Assembly: GCF_902506165.1 (NCBI RefSeq)
Contig: NZ_LR733817.1
Coordinates: 4,424,211-4,488,210, forward strand
Origin: Bosea sp. 29B
Lineage (GTDB): Bacteria; Pseudomonadota; Alphaproteobacteria; Rhizobiales; Beijerinckiaceae
Reading direction: 5' to 3'
DNA length: 64,000 nt
The number at the start of each line of letters is the position of its first letter. Within the stretch, counting starts at the first letter, position 1. Below, piece after piece: positions 1 to 7,842 of this stretch. The notes under the pieces were generated by a model that made no database searches, was not told where the DNA came from, and saw only the letters and a list, made by a program, of their open reading frames with translations. Made by a program: the position numbers and the translations under genes.

Positions 1-225
1 GGCTGGGGGCGTGCCTTGCGCCAGGGCGGCGGGGATCAGCCCGGCCGGCATCGTGTCTGAGAACGGGATCGCGCCGCCGACGGCAGCACCCATCGCCGCG
101 AGCCCGGCGCCGCCGAGGAAGCCCCGGCGCGAGGAGCCGGTGCGGCGGCCGAAGGCCAGCGCATCGCCGCGCTCGGGATCGTCGCCATAGAGTTCGCCCA
201 GGGACCGTTCCTGCTTGCCCATCAT
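1..225 (-). CDS. Tat-exported protein, N-terminal fragment
   Basis: Only the first 75 codons are inside the window; the gene continues past base 1. The start at 225 is preceded by a clear GGAGG ribosome site. After a polar N-terminus of about 30 residues there is a twin-arginine motif (SSRRGFLGG) and a hydrophobic, Gly/Ala-rich stretch ending in an AQ cleavage-like site, so the protein is folded in the cytoplasm and exported by Tat, probably with a cofactor. The neighbouring ECF sigma/anti-sigma pair resembles the arrangement beside periplasmic sulfite dehydrogenases in rhizobia, so a molybdopterin oxidoreductase is possible, but the catalytic part is not visible. Confidence 0.6.
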   Translation of the reverse strand, partial: MMGKQERSLGELYGDDPERGDALAFGRRTGSSRRGFLGGAGLAAMGAAVGGAIPFSDTMPAGLIPAALAQGTPPA

Positions 226-268
226 GTCCTCCCTCGCCGCGGCGTCACTGCGCCGGCGTTCGAAGGAC

Positions 269-296
269 AAGACGGGTAAGCCGGCCGGATCATTCC
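269..296 (-). promoter_or_regulatory. candidate ECF-sigma promoter for the Tat protein
   Basis: On the minus strand GGAAT (296-292) is followed after 17 bases by CGTCTT (274-269), the layout of an extracytoplasmic-function sigma promoter. It lies about 45 bases upstream of the start at 225, and the sigma factor gene is next door. Inferred from pattern only. Confidence 0.35.
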
Positions 297-314
297 ATCC
301 GATCGAAAAATATT

Positions 315-1073
315 TCAGGCGAGGCAGGGCTGGGCGCTGCGCCAGTCGTCCAGCAGGGCGCTGCGCAATGGCGCGACCTTGTCCGCAGGCTCGCTGGTCA
401 GGGCCTTGAGGAAGCTGGCGACCATCTCGAAGCGCGCCGGCGGCATCTCGGTCGCGATCAGGAGGTAGCCGTGCCCACCGGCGTTCCAGCCCGCCAGCGT
501 CCTGGCCGACTGGTCAGAGGGAAGCGCCGGTTCCGCATGCGGGCTGACATGCAGGCTGAGCCGGCAGCCGCGCAGGCCGACGAAGCCGACCCTGACCTGA
601 CCGGCCGTCGAGGTCGCCTGCCAGACCGGCTGCAGCCCGAGGCGGGCGAGCTCGGTGGTGACGGGGCCCGCTGCGGCCGGCGCGATCGTCACCACAGGCT
701 GAGGGGATGTCGTCGCAAACTGCTCATGCGCCGCCAGGGACGCAGCGAGGAAGCTTTCGGAGGCATCCTGCCGCAGCAGCATCGGTGCCAGCGCGACGGC
801 TGCAGTGACGAGGAGCACGGCGGCGATCGCCGCGACCCGTCGCCAGCCTGAGCGTGGCGACGCCCAGAACGAGGGCGGGGGTGGCGCGTCGTCGGCCGGC
901 AGCGCCTGCAATTCCTGCTTCAGCCTGATGATGCCACGTAGCGTCTCCGCCGTCTCCGGTGAGCTCGCCAGCCGCTCGGCCATGGCGCGCTGCGCCGCCG
1001 GCGTCAGCTCGCCGTCTGCGAAGGCGTTGAGCGTCTCCCAGTCCGGTCGGGAGGGTTGGTCAACCTGCGGCAT
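315..1073 (-). CDS. membrane anti-sigma factor
   Basis: 252 residues. The N-terminal 55 residues (NAFADGELTPAA, then a helical stretch) match the anti-sigma domain that sequesters ECF sigma factors, without the Cys/His zinc site of ZAS proteins. One transmembrane helix lies at about residues 78-98, followed by a periplasmic domain of about 150 residues that would sense an envelope signal. The start overlaps the 3' end of the sigma gene by 14 bases, so the two are translationally coupled. The specific signal is not visible; context suggests it controls the Tat-exported protein downstream. Confidence 0.8.
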   Translation of the reverse strand: MPQVDQPSRPDWETLNAFADGELTPAAQRAMAERLASSPETAETLRGIIRLKQELQALPADDAPPPPSFWASPRSGWRRVAAIAAVLLVTAAVALAPMLLRQDASESFLAASLAAHEQFATTSPQPVVTIAPAAAGPVTTELARLGLQPVWQATSTAGQVRVGFVGLRGCRLSLHVSPHAEPALPSDQSARTLAGWNAGGHGYLLIATEMPPARFEMVASFLKALTSEPADKVAPLRSALLDDWRSAQPCLA

Positions 1074-1584
1074 GGCGGGCCGGGAGCACGCGGATATTGG
1101 CTCCCCCTATGACCTGGAGCAGCATGGCCCGGGCGCGCGACAGGCGGCTCATGACGGTGCCGGCCGGCACGCCGATCAGCGCTGCCGCCTCCGCATAGCT
1201 GAAGCCGTCGAGATCGACCAAGACCACCACCTCCTTCATCGCGACCGGCAGCTGTTCCAGCGCCTGCCGCACCGTGATCGCGCTCAGCGCGCGCTCGTCG
1301 AAACGCCAATCGGCCGGCTCGGATGCCGGCGTGCCCTGCTCGCGCTGCTGCCGTCGGCTCTGGTCGATCAGCAGGTTGCGCAGGATGCCGTAGAGCCAGC
1401 GGCGATAGGCGGGATCGTCCGCCGGCTCGCTTTTGGCCGTGAGAACCCGCAAGGCGGCCTCCTGGGCAGCATCGGCAGCCCGCTCCCGGTCGCGCGTCAG
1501 CGCGCAGGCATAGCGGAACAGCCGCGTCCATTCGCGTTCAAGCCGCGCGCGGCGCGCGTGCGCCTTGCGTTCGTTGCGCCACAT
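1060..1584 (-). CDS. ECF RNA polymerase sigma factor
   Basis: 174 residues, the normal size of a group IV sigma factor. Region 2 is at about residues 18-80 (RLFRYACALTRDRERAADAA, then RRWLYGILRNLLID), and region 4 with its helix-turn-helix at about 110-165 (VVVLVDLDGFSYAEAAALIG, GTVMSRLSRARAML). It would direct RNA polymerase to a small regulon, held inactive by the overlapping anti-sigma gene. A perfect 10-base palindrome (GAACCGGTTC, 1598-1607) lies just upstream of the start. No SnoaL or other C-terminal extension is present. Confidence 0.9.
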   Translation of the reverse strand: MWRNERKAHARRARLEREWTRLFRYACALTRDRERAADAAQEAALRVLTAKSEPADDPAYRRWLYGILRNLLIDQSRRQQREQGTPASEPADWRFDERALSAITVRQALEQLPVAMKEVVVLVDLDGFSYAEAAALIGVPAGTVMSRLSRARAMLLQVIGGANIRVLPARHAAG

Positions 1585-1730
1585 GCCCGCGCCATCCGAA
1601 CCGGTTCATGCCGCGAGCGGACAGGGCCAGCGCCAAGCACCCGCGACGTAGGGGAGCATAGGCGAGGATTCGCCAAAGCGGAACTGGAGGCGGCCGATAC
1701 GTGAGGCGATCGCAGGAAGGGGCGCATATT

Positions 1731-1863
1731 CCCTTCCCCCCGCTTGCGGTGGGGAAGGGTTAGGGATGGGGGGCCGGAAAGCAGGGCTCGCCTGTTCTTC
1801 CAGCGTTCACCAAGCGGCACTGCCCCCCACCCAACCCTCCCCACCGCAAGCGGGGGGAGGGCT
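1731..1863. repeat. long imperfect inverted repeat
   Basis: Two arms of about 42 bases (1731-1773 and 1821-1862) are near-perfect reverse complements separated by about 48 bases. Each contains CCCCGCTTGCGG flanked by C- and G-runs. It fills much of the gap between the sigma gene and the glycosyltransferase gene. Repeats of this sort are common between genes in this group of bacteria; it could act as a bidirectional transcription barrier. The rest of 1585-1928 holds nothing else I can recognise. Confidence 0.7.
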
Positions 1864-1928
1864 TGAGGCCACCGGCAACGGCGAAAAAAATTCTTCGAGC
1901 AAGCGTCCCGGCCGCCTATCTACCAACG

Positions 1929-3092
1929 TCAGCCGCCGCGCTTGGCGAGCGCGGCTCGATAGGCGTCGAGGACGCCGTCGATCATCGCGTTCAGGCAGAA
2001 ATTGGCCCTGACATGCAGTGCAAGGTCGGCGGCCTCAGCCAGCCGCTCCGCGGCCGGTGTCGCCAGGGCCTTGCGGATCGCATCGGCCAGAATGGTCGGC
2101 TCGTTCGTTGCAATCAGGCGGTCGGCATGCCCGGGGCCGTAGATTTCCTTGATGCCGCCGACATCGGTCGCGATCAGCGGCTGCGCCGCCGCGGCTGCTT
2201 CCAGGATCACATAGGGCAGCGATTCCGCCCGCGACGGGATCACCATGACATGCGCCTTGGCGAGCGCGGCGCGGATCGGTCCCGGCGGCTCGAATACGCA
2301 TTGCGCGGCGACGCCCTGGTCGACGGTCATCTGCCGCAGCAGCGCTTCGTCCGGGCCGGAGCCGACGATCAGCAGGCGCGGCGCCAGCCCGTCGCGGCGC
2401 TTCAGCAGCGCGGCCGCCTCGATCAGCGTGTCGACGCCCTTGGCCGAGCGCAGTTCGCCGAGATAGACGAGGTCGAATTCGGCACCGGCATGGTCGATCG
2501 GCTCGAATTCGGCTTCCGAGATGCCGTTCAGCACGACGCGATGGTCGGTGCGTGGCTTGTGCCCGACATGGGCTTCGAAGCGTCCGGCGATGAAGGCGCT
2601 CTCGAACAGGAAGATGTCGGTCGCCCGCTCGAGCAGGCGCTCGATCGTCATGTAGACGCGGTGCTCGGCGCTGCCGGGCTTGTAGTTGAAGCTGCCGCCA
2701 TGCGGCGTATAGGCGGTGACGTAGCGTCGACCGGACGAGAACAGAGCCGGCAGGCGGGCGTAGACGCCGCCCTTGGAGCCGTGCGCGTGCACGATCTGCG
2801 GCGCGATCCGCTTGCGGGCCGAGATCTCCGAGATCTGCGCACGCATATCGGTGAGGCTCGGATAGCGCGACATCGGCACGCGGGTGACGCCGAGCGAAAG
2901 CTGCGGTCCGAGCTCGGCGAAGACCTGGTCGGCGCGTGCGCCGCCCGTGGTCGAATCGCAGAAGATGCCGACGGCATGGCCGCGCGCGATCTGGCCGCGG
3001 GCGAGGTCGAGCACATGCCGGAAGAGTCCGCCGAGCGGCGCGCGGAAGACATGCAGGATCTTGAGCGGAGCCGAACCGGCCGCGGCGGGCAT
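1929..3092 (-). CDS. GT4-family glycosyltransferase
   Basis: 387 residues, typical for a GT-B fold glycosyltransferase family 4 enzyme. The N-terminal acceptor domain begins ILHVFRAPLGGLFRHV with the glycine-rich loop; the C-terminal nucleotide-sugar domain shows VYLGELRSAKGVDTLIEA and the E-x7-E motif (ESLPYVILE) followed by ATDVGGIKE. It would transfer a sugar from a nucleotide or lipid donor to a growing surface polysaccharide on the cytoplasmic face. It lies 26 bases behind the Wza-like gene on the same strand and is divergent from the Wzc-like gene, so an exopolysaccharide role is inferred. Sugar specificity cannot be read. Confidence 0.85.
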   Translation of the reverse strand: MPAAAGSAPLKILHVFRAPLGGLFRHVLDLARGQIARGHAVGIFCDSTTGGARADQVFAELGPQLSLGVTRVPMSRYPSLTDMRAQISEISARKRIAPQIVHAHGSKGGVYARLPALFSSGRRYVTAYTPHGGSFNYKPGSAEHRVYMTIERLLERATDIFLFESAFIAGRFEAHVGHKPRTDHRVVLNGISEAEFEPIDHAGAEFDLVYLGELRSAKGVDTLIEAAALLKRRDGLAPRLLIVGSGPDEALLRQMTVDQGVAAQCVFEPPGPIRAALAKAHVMVIPSRAESLPYVILEAAAAAQPLIATDVGGIKEIYGPGHADRLIATNEPTILADAIRKALATPAAERLAEAADLALHVRANFCLNAMIDGVLDAYRAALAKRGG

Positions 3093-3118
3093 GATGGCGG
3101 TATCCCGGGGAGAGCCGG

Positions 3119-3679
3119 TCAGAACCAGCGTTCCTTGATCACGATCGTGTCGCCAGGCCGGACCGGATAGGTGATCGGCACCGTGGCGGTGACGAGCTGG
3201 CCGTCCATCAGGCGGGTGACCTCGGCATAGTTACGCTGGCCGCGCGGGGTGAAGCCGCCGGCGATCGCCACCGCGGTCTGCAGCGTCATGCCGTTGACGA
3301 ACGGGAACTGGCCGGAATTGGTGACCTCGCCGAGCACGAAGAACGGCCGGTAGGCGTCGACCTCGACCGAGACCTTGGGTTCGCGCAGGTAGCCGGCGCG
3401 CAGGCGCGCTTCGATCGCGCGCTCGAGCTGCTGCGTCGAGCGCCCTTGCGCCTCGACCGCGCCGATCAGCGGCATCGAGATGCGGCCGGATCCGTCGACG
3501 GCATAGATGTTCGAGAGGTTGTCCTGCCCGAACACGATGACGCGCAACTTGTCGCCGCTGGCGAGCTGGTAGGGAGCGGTCCGCTCGACGGCGAATTCGG
3601 GCGCTTCGATGCGCGGCGCGCAGCCGGCCACTGCGAGCGCAGCGGCAAGCGCCAGACAGACGGGATGTCTACTCATCAT
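3119..3679 (-). CDS. polysaccharide export lipoprotein (Wza-like, short)
   Basis: 186 residues. A lipoprotein signal ends in VAGC (Cys about residue 20). Then follow a Poly_export domain (YQLASGDKLRVIVFGQDNLS) and one SLBB-like segment (PFFVLGEVTNSGQFPFVNGM). It is much shorter than E. coli Wza (about 380 residues) and lacks the C-terminal membrane-spanning helix, as is usual for alphaproteobacterial ExoF/GumB-type export proteins. It would form the periplasmic/outer-membrane part of an exopolysaccharide channel with the Wzc-like partner encoded divergently. ATG codons at 3679 and 3676 and a GTG at 3682 are possible starts; AAGGG upstream supports this cluster. Confidence 0.85.
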   Translation of the reverse strand: MMSRHPVCLALAAALAVAGCAPRIEAPEFAVERTAPYQLASGDKLRVIVFGQDNLSNIYAVDGSGRISMPLIGAVEAQGRSTQQLERAIEARLRAGYLREPKVSVEVDAYRPFFVLGEVTNSGQFPFVNGMTLQTAVAIAGGFTPRGQRNYAEVTRLMDGQLVTATVPITYPVRPGDTIVIKERWF

Positions 3680-3862
3680 CACCGGCGAACCCTTCAGAAT
3701 CTGACCGTAGGGTTAGGCCAGCATGGTTAATAAAAGCTGAGCGCCGGGGCGCGGGATGCATCCCGGCGTTGCGCCGCTTTAACCCGCCAATAACCTTAAT
3801 GCGCTCAGATGAGGTTGCGTGCTCCCCCAAGGGCACAAGAGTTCTGCGTGAATGGAAGCCTC

Positions 3863-6031
3863 ATGACCGCTCGCTACGATACCGTTGCGGCCGCCGGCGA
3901 GAGCCGCTCCGACCTGCTCGACTTGCCGGCTCTCTGGGCCGCGATCAAGGCGAAGAAGCTCTGGATCATCGGGCCGACATTGGCGGCGCTGGGCTTGTCC
4001 TTCGTCGCGGTCAACGCCATTCCGCCGCGCTACACCGGCCAGGCGCAGCTCCTGCTGCAGAGCCGCGACAGCTACTACACGCGGCCGGGCCAGTCGTCCG
4101 ACAATTCCGGCCAGCAATTCGATGCCGAGGGCGTGCAGAGCCAGGTCCAGGTCATCATGTCGCGGGATCTGGCGCGCGAGGCGATCAAGCGTATCGGCCT
4201 GGTCGGCAATCCCGAATTCGACTCCGGCGCCGGCGCGCTCGGGGCGCTGAAGAAGGTCGGCGTGCTGCTCGGCATCGGCGCCCATCCGGCCGATCGTTCG
4301 CCGGAGGAGCGGGTGCTGGAGAAGTACTATGACCGGCTCCTGGTCTTCCCGGTCGGGCGTTCGCGCATCGTCGCGGTCGAGTTCACCTCGCAGGACCCGG
4401 CGCTCGCTGCCAAGGGCGCCAATGAGATCGCCGCCGCTTATCTCGACATGGAGGAGGCGGCCAAGCAGGACACCGCCCGCAGTGCCTCGTCCTGGCTCTC
4501 GACCACGATCGAGCCGCTGCGCAGGAAGCTGGCTGAATCCGAGGCCAAGGTCGAGGAATTCCGCTCCCGTCACGGCCTGCTCGTCGGCGCCAACAACACC
4601 ACGATCACCACCCAGCAGCTCGCCGATCTGTCGACGCAGCTCTCCGCTGCGCGCAACCAGCAGGCCGAATCGCAGGCCAAGGCCTCGATCATCCGCGACG
4701 CCATCAAAGCCGGCCGCACCTTCGATATTCCGGATGTCGCCAACAATGAGCTCGTCCGCCGTCTGATCGAGCAGCGCGTCAACCTGCGCGCCCAGATCGC
4801 CCTCGAATCGCGAAACCTCCTGTCGGAGCATCCGCGCATCAAGGAGCTGACCGCCCAGCTCGCCGATCTCGAAGGCCAGATCCGCGCCGCCGCCGAGCGC
4901 GCCGTGCGCACCCTGGAGAACGAGGCCAAGATCGCTGGCCAGCGCGTCGAGAGCGTCACTGCCGCCCTCGACGGCCAGAAGAAGACGGCCTCCGGCGCCA
5001 ATGACGACGAGGTCCAGCTGCGCGCGCTCGAGCGCGAGGCCCGCACCCAGCGCGATCAGCTCGAACAGTACATGCTGCGCTATCGTGAGGCGCTCGCCCG
5101 CGATGCGCAGAATGCGACCCCGGCCGATGCCCGCGTCATCTCGCGCGCCGTCGAGCCGACCGCTCCCTCCTTCCCGAAGAAGCTGCCGACCATGGTCGTT
5201 GCGACGCTCGCGACCTTCCTGGTCGCGCTGGCGGCGGTCGTCTCGCGCGAGCTTCTGAACGGCGGAACCCCGGCGCCCGCCGAGGACGCGCCGCGCCGCA
5301 AGATGCGGGCACGCGCCGAGCCGCAGATGGAGACGCCGGAAGAGGATGAGCAGAGCGCGGTGAAGGCGGCGCCGGCGCGTCGCGAGCGCATTGCCGGCCT
5401 CCTGACCCATGGCGGGCGTGTCGGCCAACTTCATCTCGACGTTGCCGACCCTGAGTCGGGCGCGGCCGATCTCGCAGCCTGCATCAACAAGTCGAGCGAA
5501 GGCCATGCGCCGCTCGTCGTGGTGCTGGACGGGGCCGAGCCCGGCGAGGCCTTGCCGCGGACGCTGGCGCTGCTTCTCTCCGAGCGCAGCCGCTGCATCC
5601 TGGTCGACCTCGCCAGCGATTCCCGCGACCGGGCCGGCTTCTCCGAGCTGCTGGCCGGCGAGGCGATGTTCTCCGACATCATCACGCGCGAGGCGGATTC
5701 GCGTCTGCACGAGATCGCGCCGGGCCGGGCCGGGCGCGCGGCCGTGCTGGCTGCGTCCGACATCGTCGACGTCGCGCTCGATGCACTCTGCGAGACTTAT
5801 GACTGGGTGCTGGTCGCCGCCACCTCGACCGACGAGGCGGAGGCGCTTGCGCCGCTGCTCGGCCGCGCCCAGGGCGCGCTGGTCATGGCCGGCCATGTCG
5901 GCAACGGCCATGCGGTCGAAGCCGCCTATCGCCTCACCGACCTGACCGGAGCCCCGATCGCACTCGTCATGGTCGATGCGCCGGAGACGATCGAGGTGGC
6001 CATGCCGGATAAGGAGCCGGCGCCGGCCTGA
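3863..6031 (+). CDS. polysaccharide chain-length/co-polymerase protein, Wzc-like
   Basis: 722 residues from the chosen ATG; an in-frame ATG at 3809 lacks a ribosome site. Order: a cytoplasmic start, TM1 (about 33-55), a Wzz domain, a long periplasmic coiled coil (about 190-420), a Pro-rich segment (TAPSFPKKLP) before TM2 (about 443-462), an Arg/Glu-rich linker, and a C-terminal domain with the layout of a bacterial tyrosine kinase. The expected Walker A (PGEGKS/T) is replaced by PGEALPR, and the Walker A' Asp-rich strand is CILVDLAS, so nucleotide binding and kinase activity are probably lost. No tyrosine cluster is seen at the C-terminus. It likely controls export with the divergent Wza-like protein. 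Confidence 0.85.
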   Translation: MTARYDTVAAAGESRSDLLDLPALWAAIKAKKLWIIGPTLAALGLSFVAVNAIPPRYTGQAQLLLQSRDSYYTRPGQSSDNSGQQFDAEGVQSQVQVIMSRDLAREAIKRIGLVGNPEFDSGAGALGALKKVGVLLGIGAHPADRSPEERVLEKYYDRLLVFPVGRSRIVAVEFTSQDPALAAKGANEIAAAYLDMEEAAKQDTARSASSWLSTTIEPLRRKLAESEAKVEEFRSRHGLLVGANNTTITTQQLADLSTQLSAARNQQAESQAKASIIRDAIKAGRTFDIPDVANNELVRRLIEQRVNLRAQIALESRNLLSEHPRIKELTAQLADLEGQIRAAAERAVRTLENEAKIAGQRVESVTAALDGQKKTASGANDDEVQLRALEREARTQRDQLEQYMLRYREALARDAQNATPADARVISRAVEPTAPSFPKKLPTMVVATLATFLVALAAVVSRELLNGGTPAPAEDAPRRKMRARAEPQMETPEEDEQSAVKAAPARRERIAGLLTHGGRVGQLHLDVADPESGAADLAACINKSSEGHAPLVVVLDGAEPGEALPRTLALLLSERSRCILVDLASDSRDRAGFSELLAGEAMFSDIITREADSRLHEIAPGRAGRAAVLAASDIVDVALDALCETYDWVLVAATSTDEAEALAPLLGRAQGALVMAGHVGNGHAVEAAYRLTDLTGAPIALVMVDAPETIEVAMPDKEPAPA

Positions 6032-6508
6032 AGGCGGACAACGCCGTCGGCAAATGCTGAAAGGTTGGAGGAAAGGGCTGCGTCATCCCGGACTGATCCG
6101 ATCCCCGCAAACCGGACCGTTTGAAGTTGGAGCTTTTCGCGCCAAAATTCCTCTGCCCGGAAGAGAAAAGGGGCTCAGGTCGGCAATAAGCTGATCCAGA
6201 TGGTTTCCACCGTCGACGGGATCGCTCCCAGCCATAGCAAACACCGGATCCAGCGGCACTGACGCGGCCGTGGTCCTCACCGTCCTCAAGACGAGATGCG
6301 CACCCAGGTGGAAGGCCCGAACATTATCTAAAGGGCTGCTTGTCGCGGAAGCTGTTGTCACATTGGCGCGCGGCGACCTGAGGAGCTATCCACACCAGCG
6401 CGACCGGAACCGTCGCGCTGGAAATTCTGGACCGGCGCACTTCCAATGAGAGGCTCGGATATTGGGCGGCTGGTCCGGATACCGAGTTGGGGCCTTGCGC
6501 TGATCCCT
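6032..6508. other. intergenic stretch before the ars island
   Basis: About 480 bases with no gene I can support. It contains a perfect 10-base inverted repeat with a 7-base loop (CCAGCGCGAC at 6395-6404, GTCGCGCTGG at 6412-6421). Short open frames in it match no family I know and may be remnants. It marks the left edge of the arsenic cluster. Confidence 0.5.
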
Positions 6509-6532
6509 ATATGTCGATAAGTCTCGACATAT
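6509..6532 (+). promoter_or_regulatory. ArsR operator overlapping the start codon
   Basis: A perfect 9-base inverted repeat (ATATGTCGA / TCGACATAT, 6-base spacer) overlaps the first ATG of arsR at 6531. A weak promoter (TTGCGC 6495-6500, 17 bases, TAAGTC 6518-6523) would place the transcript start at or next to the ATG, consistent with autoregulation of a leaderless mRNA. Confidence 0.6.
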
Positions 6533-6890
6533 GGAAAACGAGCAAGTCATCCTCGCTCTCGCCGCCATGGCGCAGGGTACCCGCCTCGACGTGTTTCGCC
6601 TGCTGGTAACGGCAGAGCCGGAGGGCCTGCCCGCCGGTGAAGTCGCGCGGCGCCTGGACGTCCCGCACAATACGATGTCCTCGCATCTTGCGATCCTCAG
6701 TCGCGCCGGGCTCGTCCGTTCCGAGCGCTTCAGTCGCTCGATCGTCTACCGGGCGGATCTCGATGCCCTGCGTTCGGTCGTCGCCTTCCTCCTCAAGGAT
6801 TGCTGCGGCGGTCGCCCGGAGATCTGTGCTCCTCTCCTCGCCGAGCTCACCCCCTGCTGCCAACCTGCCAAGGTCACGACCGATGCCTGA
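6531..6890 (+). CDS. arsR: ArsR/SmtB-family arsenic-responsive repressor
   Basis: 119 residues with a winged helix-turn-helix (GEVARRLDVPHNTMSSHLAI, about residues 37-56). Cysteines cluster near the C-terminus (DCCGG at about 92, EIC at about 99, PCC at about 109) rather than in the classical ELCVCDL site in helix 3, as in the type with a C-terminal As(III) site. It would bind the palindrome over its own start and release it on arsenite. No Shine-Dalgarno precedes the ATG. First gene of a tightly packed operon: the next start overlaps its stop by 8 bases. Confidence 0.9.
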   Translation: MENEQVILALAAMAQGTRLDVFRLLVTAEPEGLPAGEVARRLDVPHNTMSSHLAILSRAGLVRSERFSRSIVYRADLDALRSVVAFLLKDCCGGRPEICAPLLAELTPCCQPAKVTTDA

Positions 6891-7410
6891 TCGCGTCCAC
6901 AGCGTGCTGTTTCTCTGCACCCATAATTCAGCCCGCTCGATCATGGCCGAGGCGCTGCTGAACCATCTCGGCGAGGGGCGCTTCCGCGCTTTCTCCGCCG
7001 GCAGCGAAGGCGGCCCTGGTCCGAAGCCCATGGCCATCAAAGTGCTGGAGGCGGAGGGCATTCCGACCACTGGACTGTCTTCGAAGACCTGGGACGTGTT
7101 CGCCGCCCCCGGCGCTCCCGTGATGGACATGGTCGTCACCGTCTGCGACCAGGCGGCCGGCGAAGCCTGCCCATTCTGGCCGGGTCAGCCGATCACCGCG
7201 CATTGGGGGATTGAAGACCCCTCGAACGTTGAGGGCAGCGAGATCGAGCGCGAGCGGGCCTTCGTGACGGCGCTGCGCTACCTGCGCAATCGCATCAATG
7301 TGCTGCTGTCGCTGCCAGTTGCCAGCCTAGATGAGATGGCACTGGCGCAACGTGTCCGGCAAATCGGTGCGCTCGAAGGTACGACTGGCCGTCGCCCAGA
7401 GGTGGTGTGA
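6883..7410 (+). CDS. arsC: arsenate reductase, low-molecular-weight phosphatase type
   Basis: 175 residues. The N-terminal P-loop C-x5-R (CTHNSAR, Cys about residue 12) is that of LMW tyrosine phosphatases and thioredoxin-coupled ArsC. Further cysteines at TVCDQ and EACPFW (about residues 88 and 95) would form the redox cascade. It reduces arsenate to arsenite in the cytoplasm for export by Acr3. The ATG at 6883 overlaps the end of arsR, indicating coupled translation; longer in-frame extensions upstream lie inside arsR and are not used. Confidence 0.88.
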   Translation: MPDRVHSVLFLCTHNSARSIMAEALLNHLGEGRFRAFSAGSEGGPGPKPMAIKVLEAEGIPTTGLSSKTWDVFAAPGAPVMDMVVTVCDQAAGEACPFWPGQPITAHWGIEDPSNVEGSEIERERAFVTALRYLRNRINVLLSLPVASLDEMALAQRVRQIGALEGTTGRRPEVV

Positions 7411-7835
7411 TGGACGTCATCATCTACCACAATCCGGCGTGTGGGACGTCGCGGAACACGCTCGGACTGATCCGCAATGCAGGTGTCGAGCCGCATGTGA
7501 TCGAGTACCTGAAAACGCCTCCGTCAAGGGCGCTGCTGCTGCAACTCCTGGCCCGTGCCGAGCTCACGGTGCGAGACATCCTGCGGGAGAAGGGCACGCC
7601 CCTTGCTGAGCTCGGCCTGGATGCCCCCGGTTTATCCGACGATGCCTTACTCGATGCCGTCGAGGCCCACCCAATTCTCATCAACCGGCCGCTCGTCGTC
7701 TCGCCAAAAGGTGTGAGGCTCTGTCACCCCTCCGAGGCCGTGCTGCCCTTGTTGCCGCCGCAACTGGGCGAATTCCGCAAGGAAAACGGCGAACTTGTCG
7801 TCGACGCCGCCGGTCACCCCGTCACTCCCGCCTGA
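7410..7835 (+). CDS. arsC: arsenate reductase, glutaredoxin-dependent ArsC
   Basis: 141 residues, the usual length. The catalytic Cys is in HNPACGTSRNTL (about residue 11), the signature of the E. coli plasmid R773 ArsC family, and LINRPLVVSPKGVRLCHP carries the conserved Arg of the anion site. It reduces arsenate using glutathione and glutaredoxin. The ATG at 7410 sits in a TGATG overlap with the previous arsC; GTG 7407 is an alternative. Two unrelated arsenate reductases in tandem use two different electron donors. Confidence 0.9.
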   Translation: MDVIIYHNPACGTSRNTLGLIRNAGVEPHVIEYLKTPPSRALLLQLLARAELTVRDILREKGTPLAELGLDAPGLSDDALLDAVEAHPILINRPLVVSPKGVRLCHPSEAVLPLLPPQLGEFRKENGELVVDAAGHPVTPA

Positions 7836-7842
7836 GGCGCCG

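Noticed and set aside
3779..5911. 710-codon open frame antisense to the Wzc-like gene
   Set aside because: A shadow of a high-GC gene: composition is Arg/Gly/Leu-rich, no family resemblance, and the plus-strand gene is certain.
6083..6361. 92-codon minus-strand frame left of the ars island
   Set aside because: Could be a remnant of a mobile-element gene, but I cannot match it to a transposase or recombinase family.
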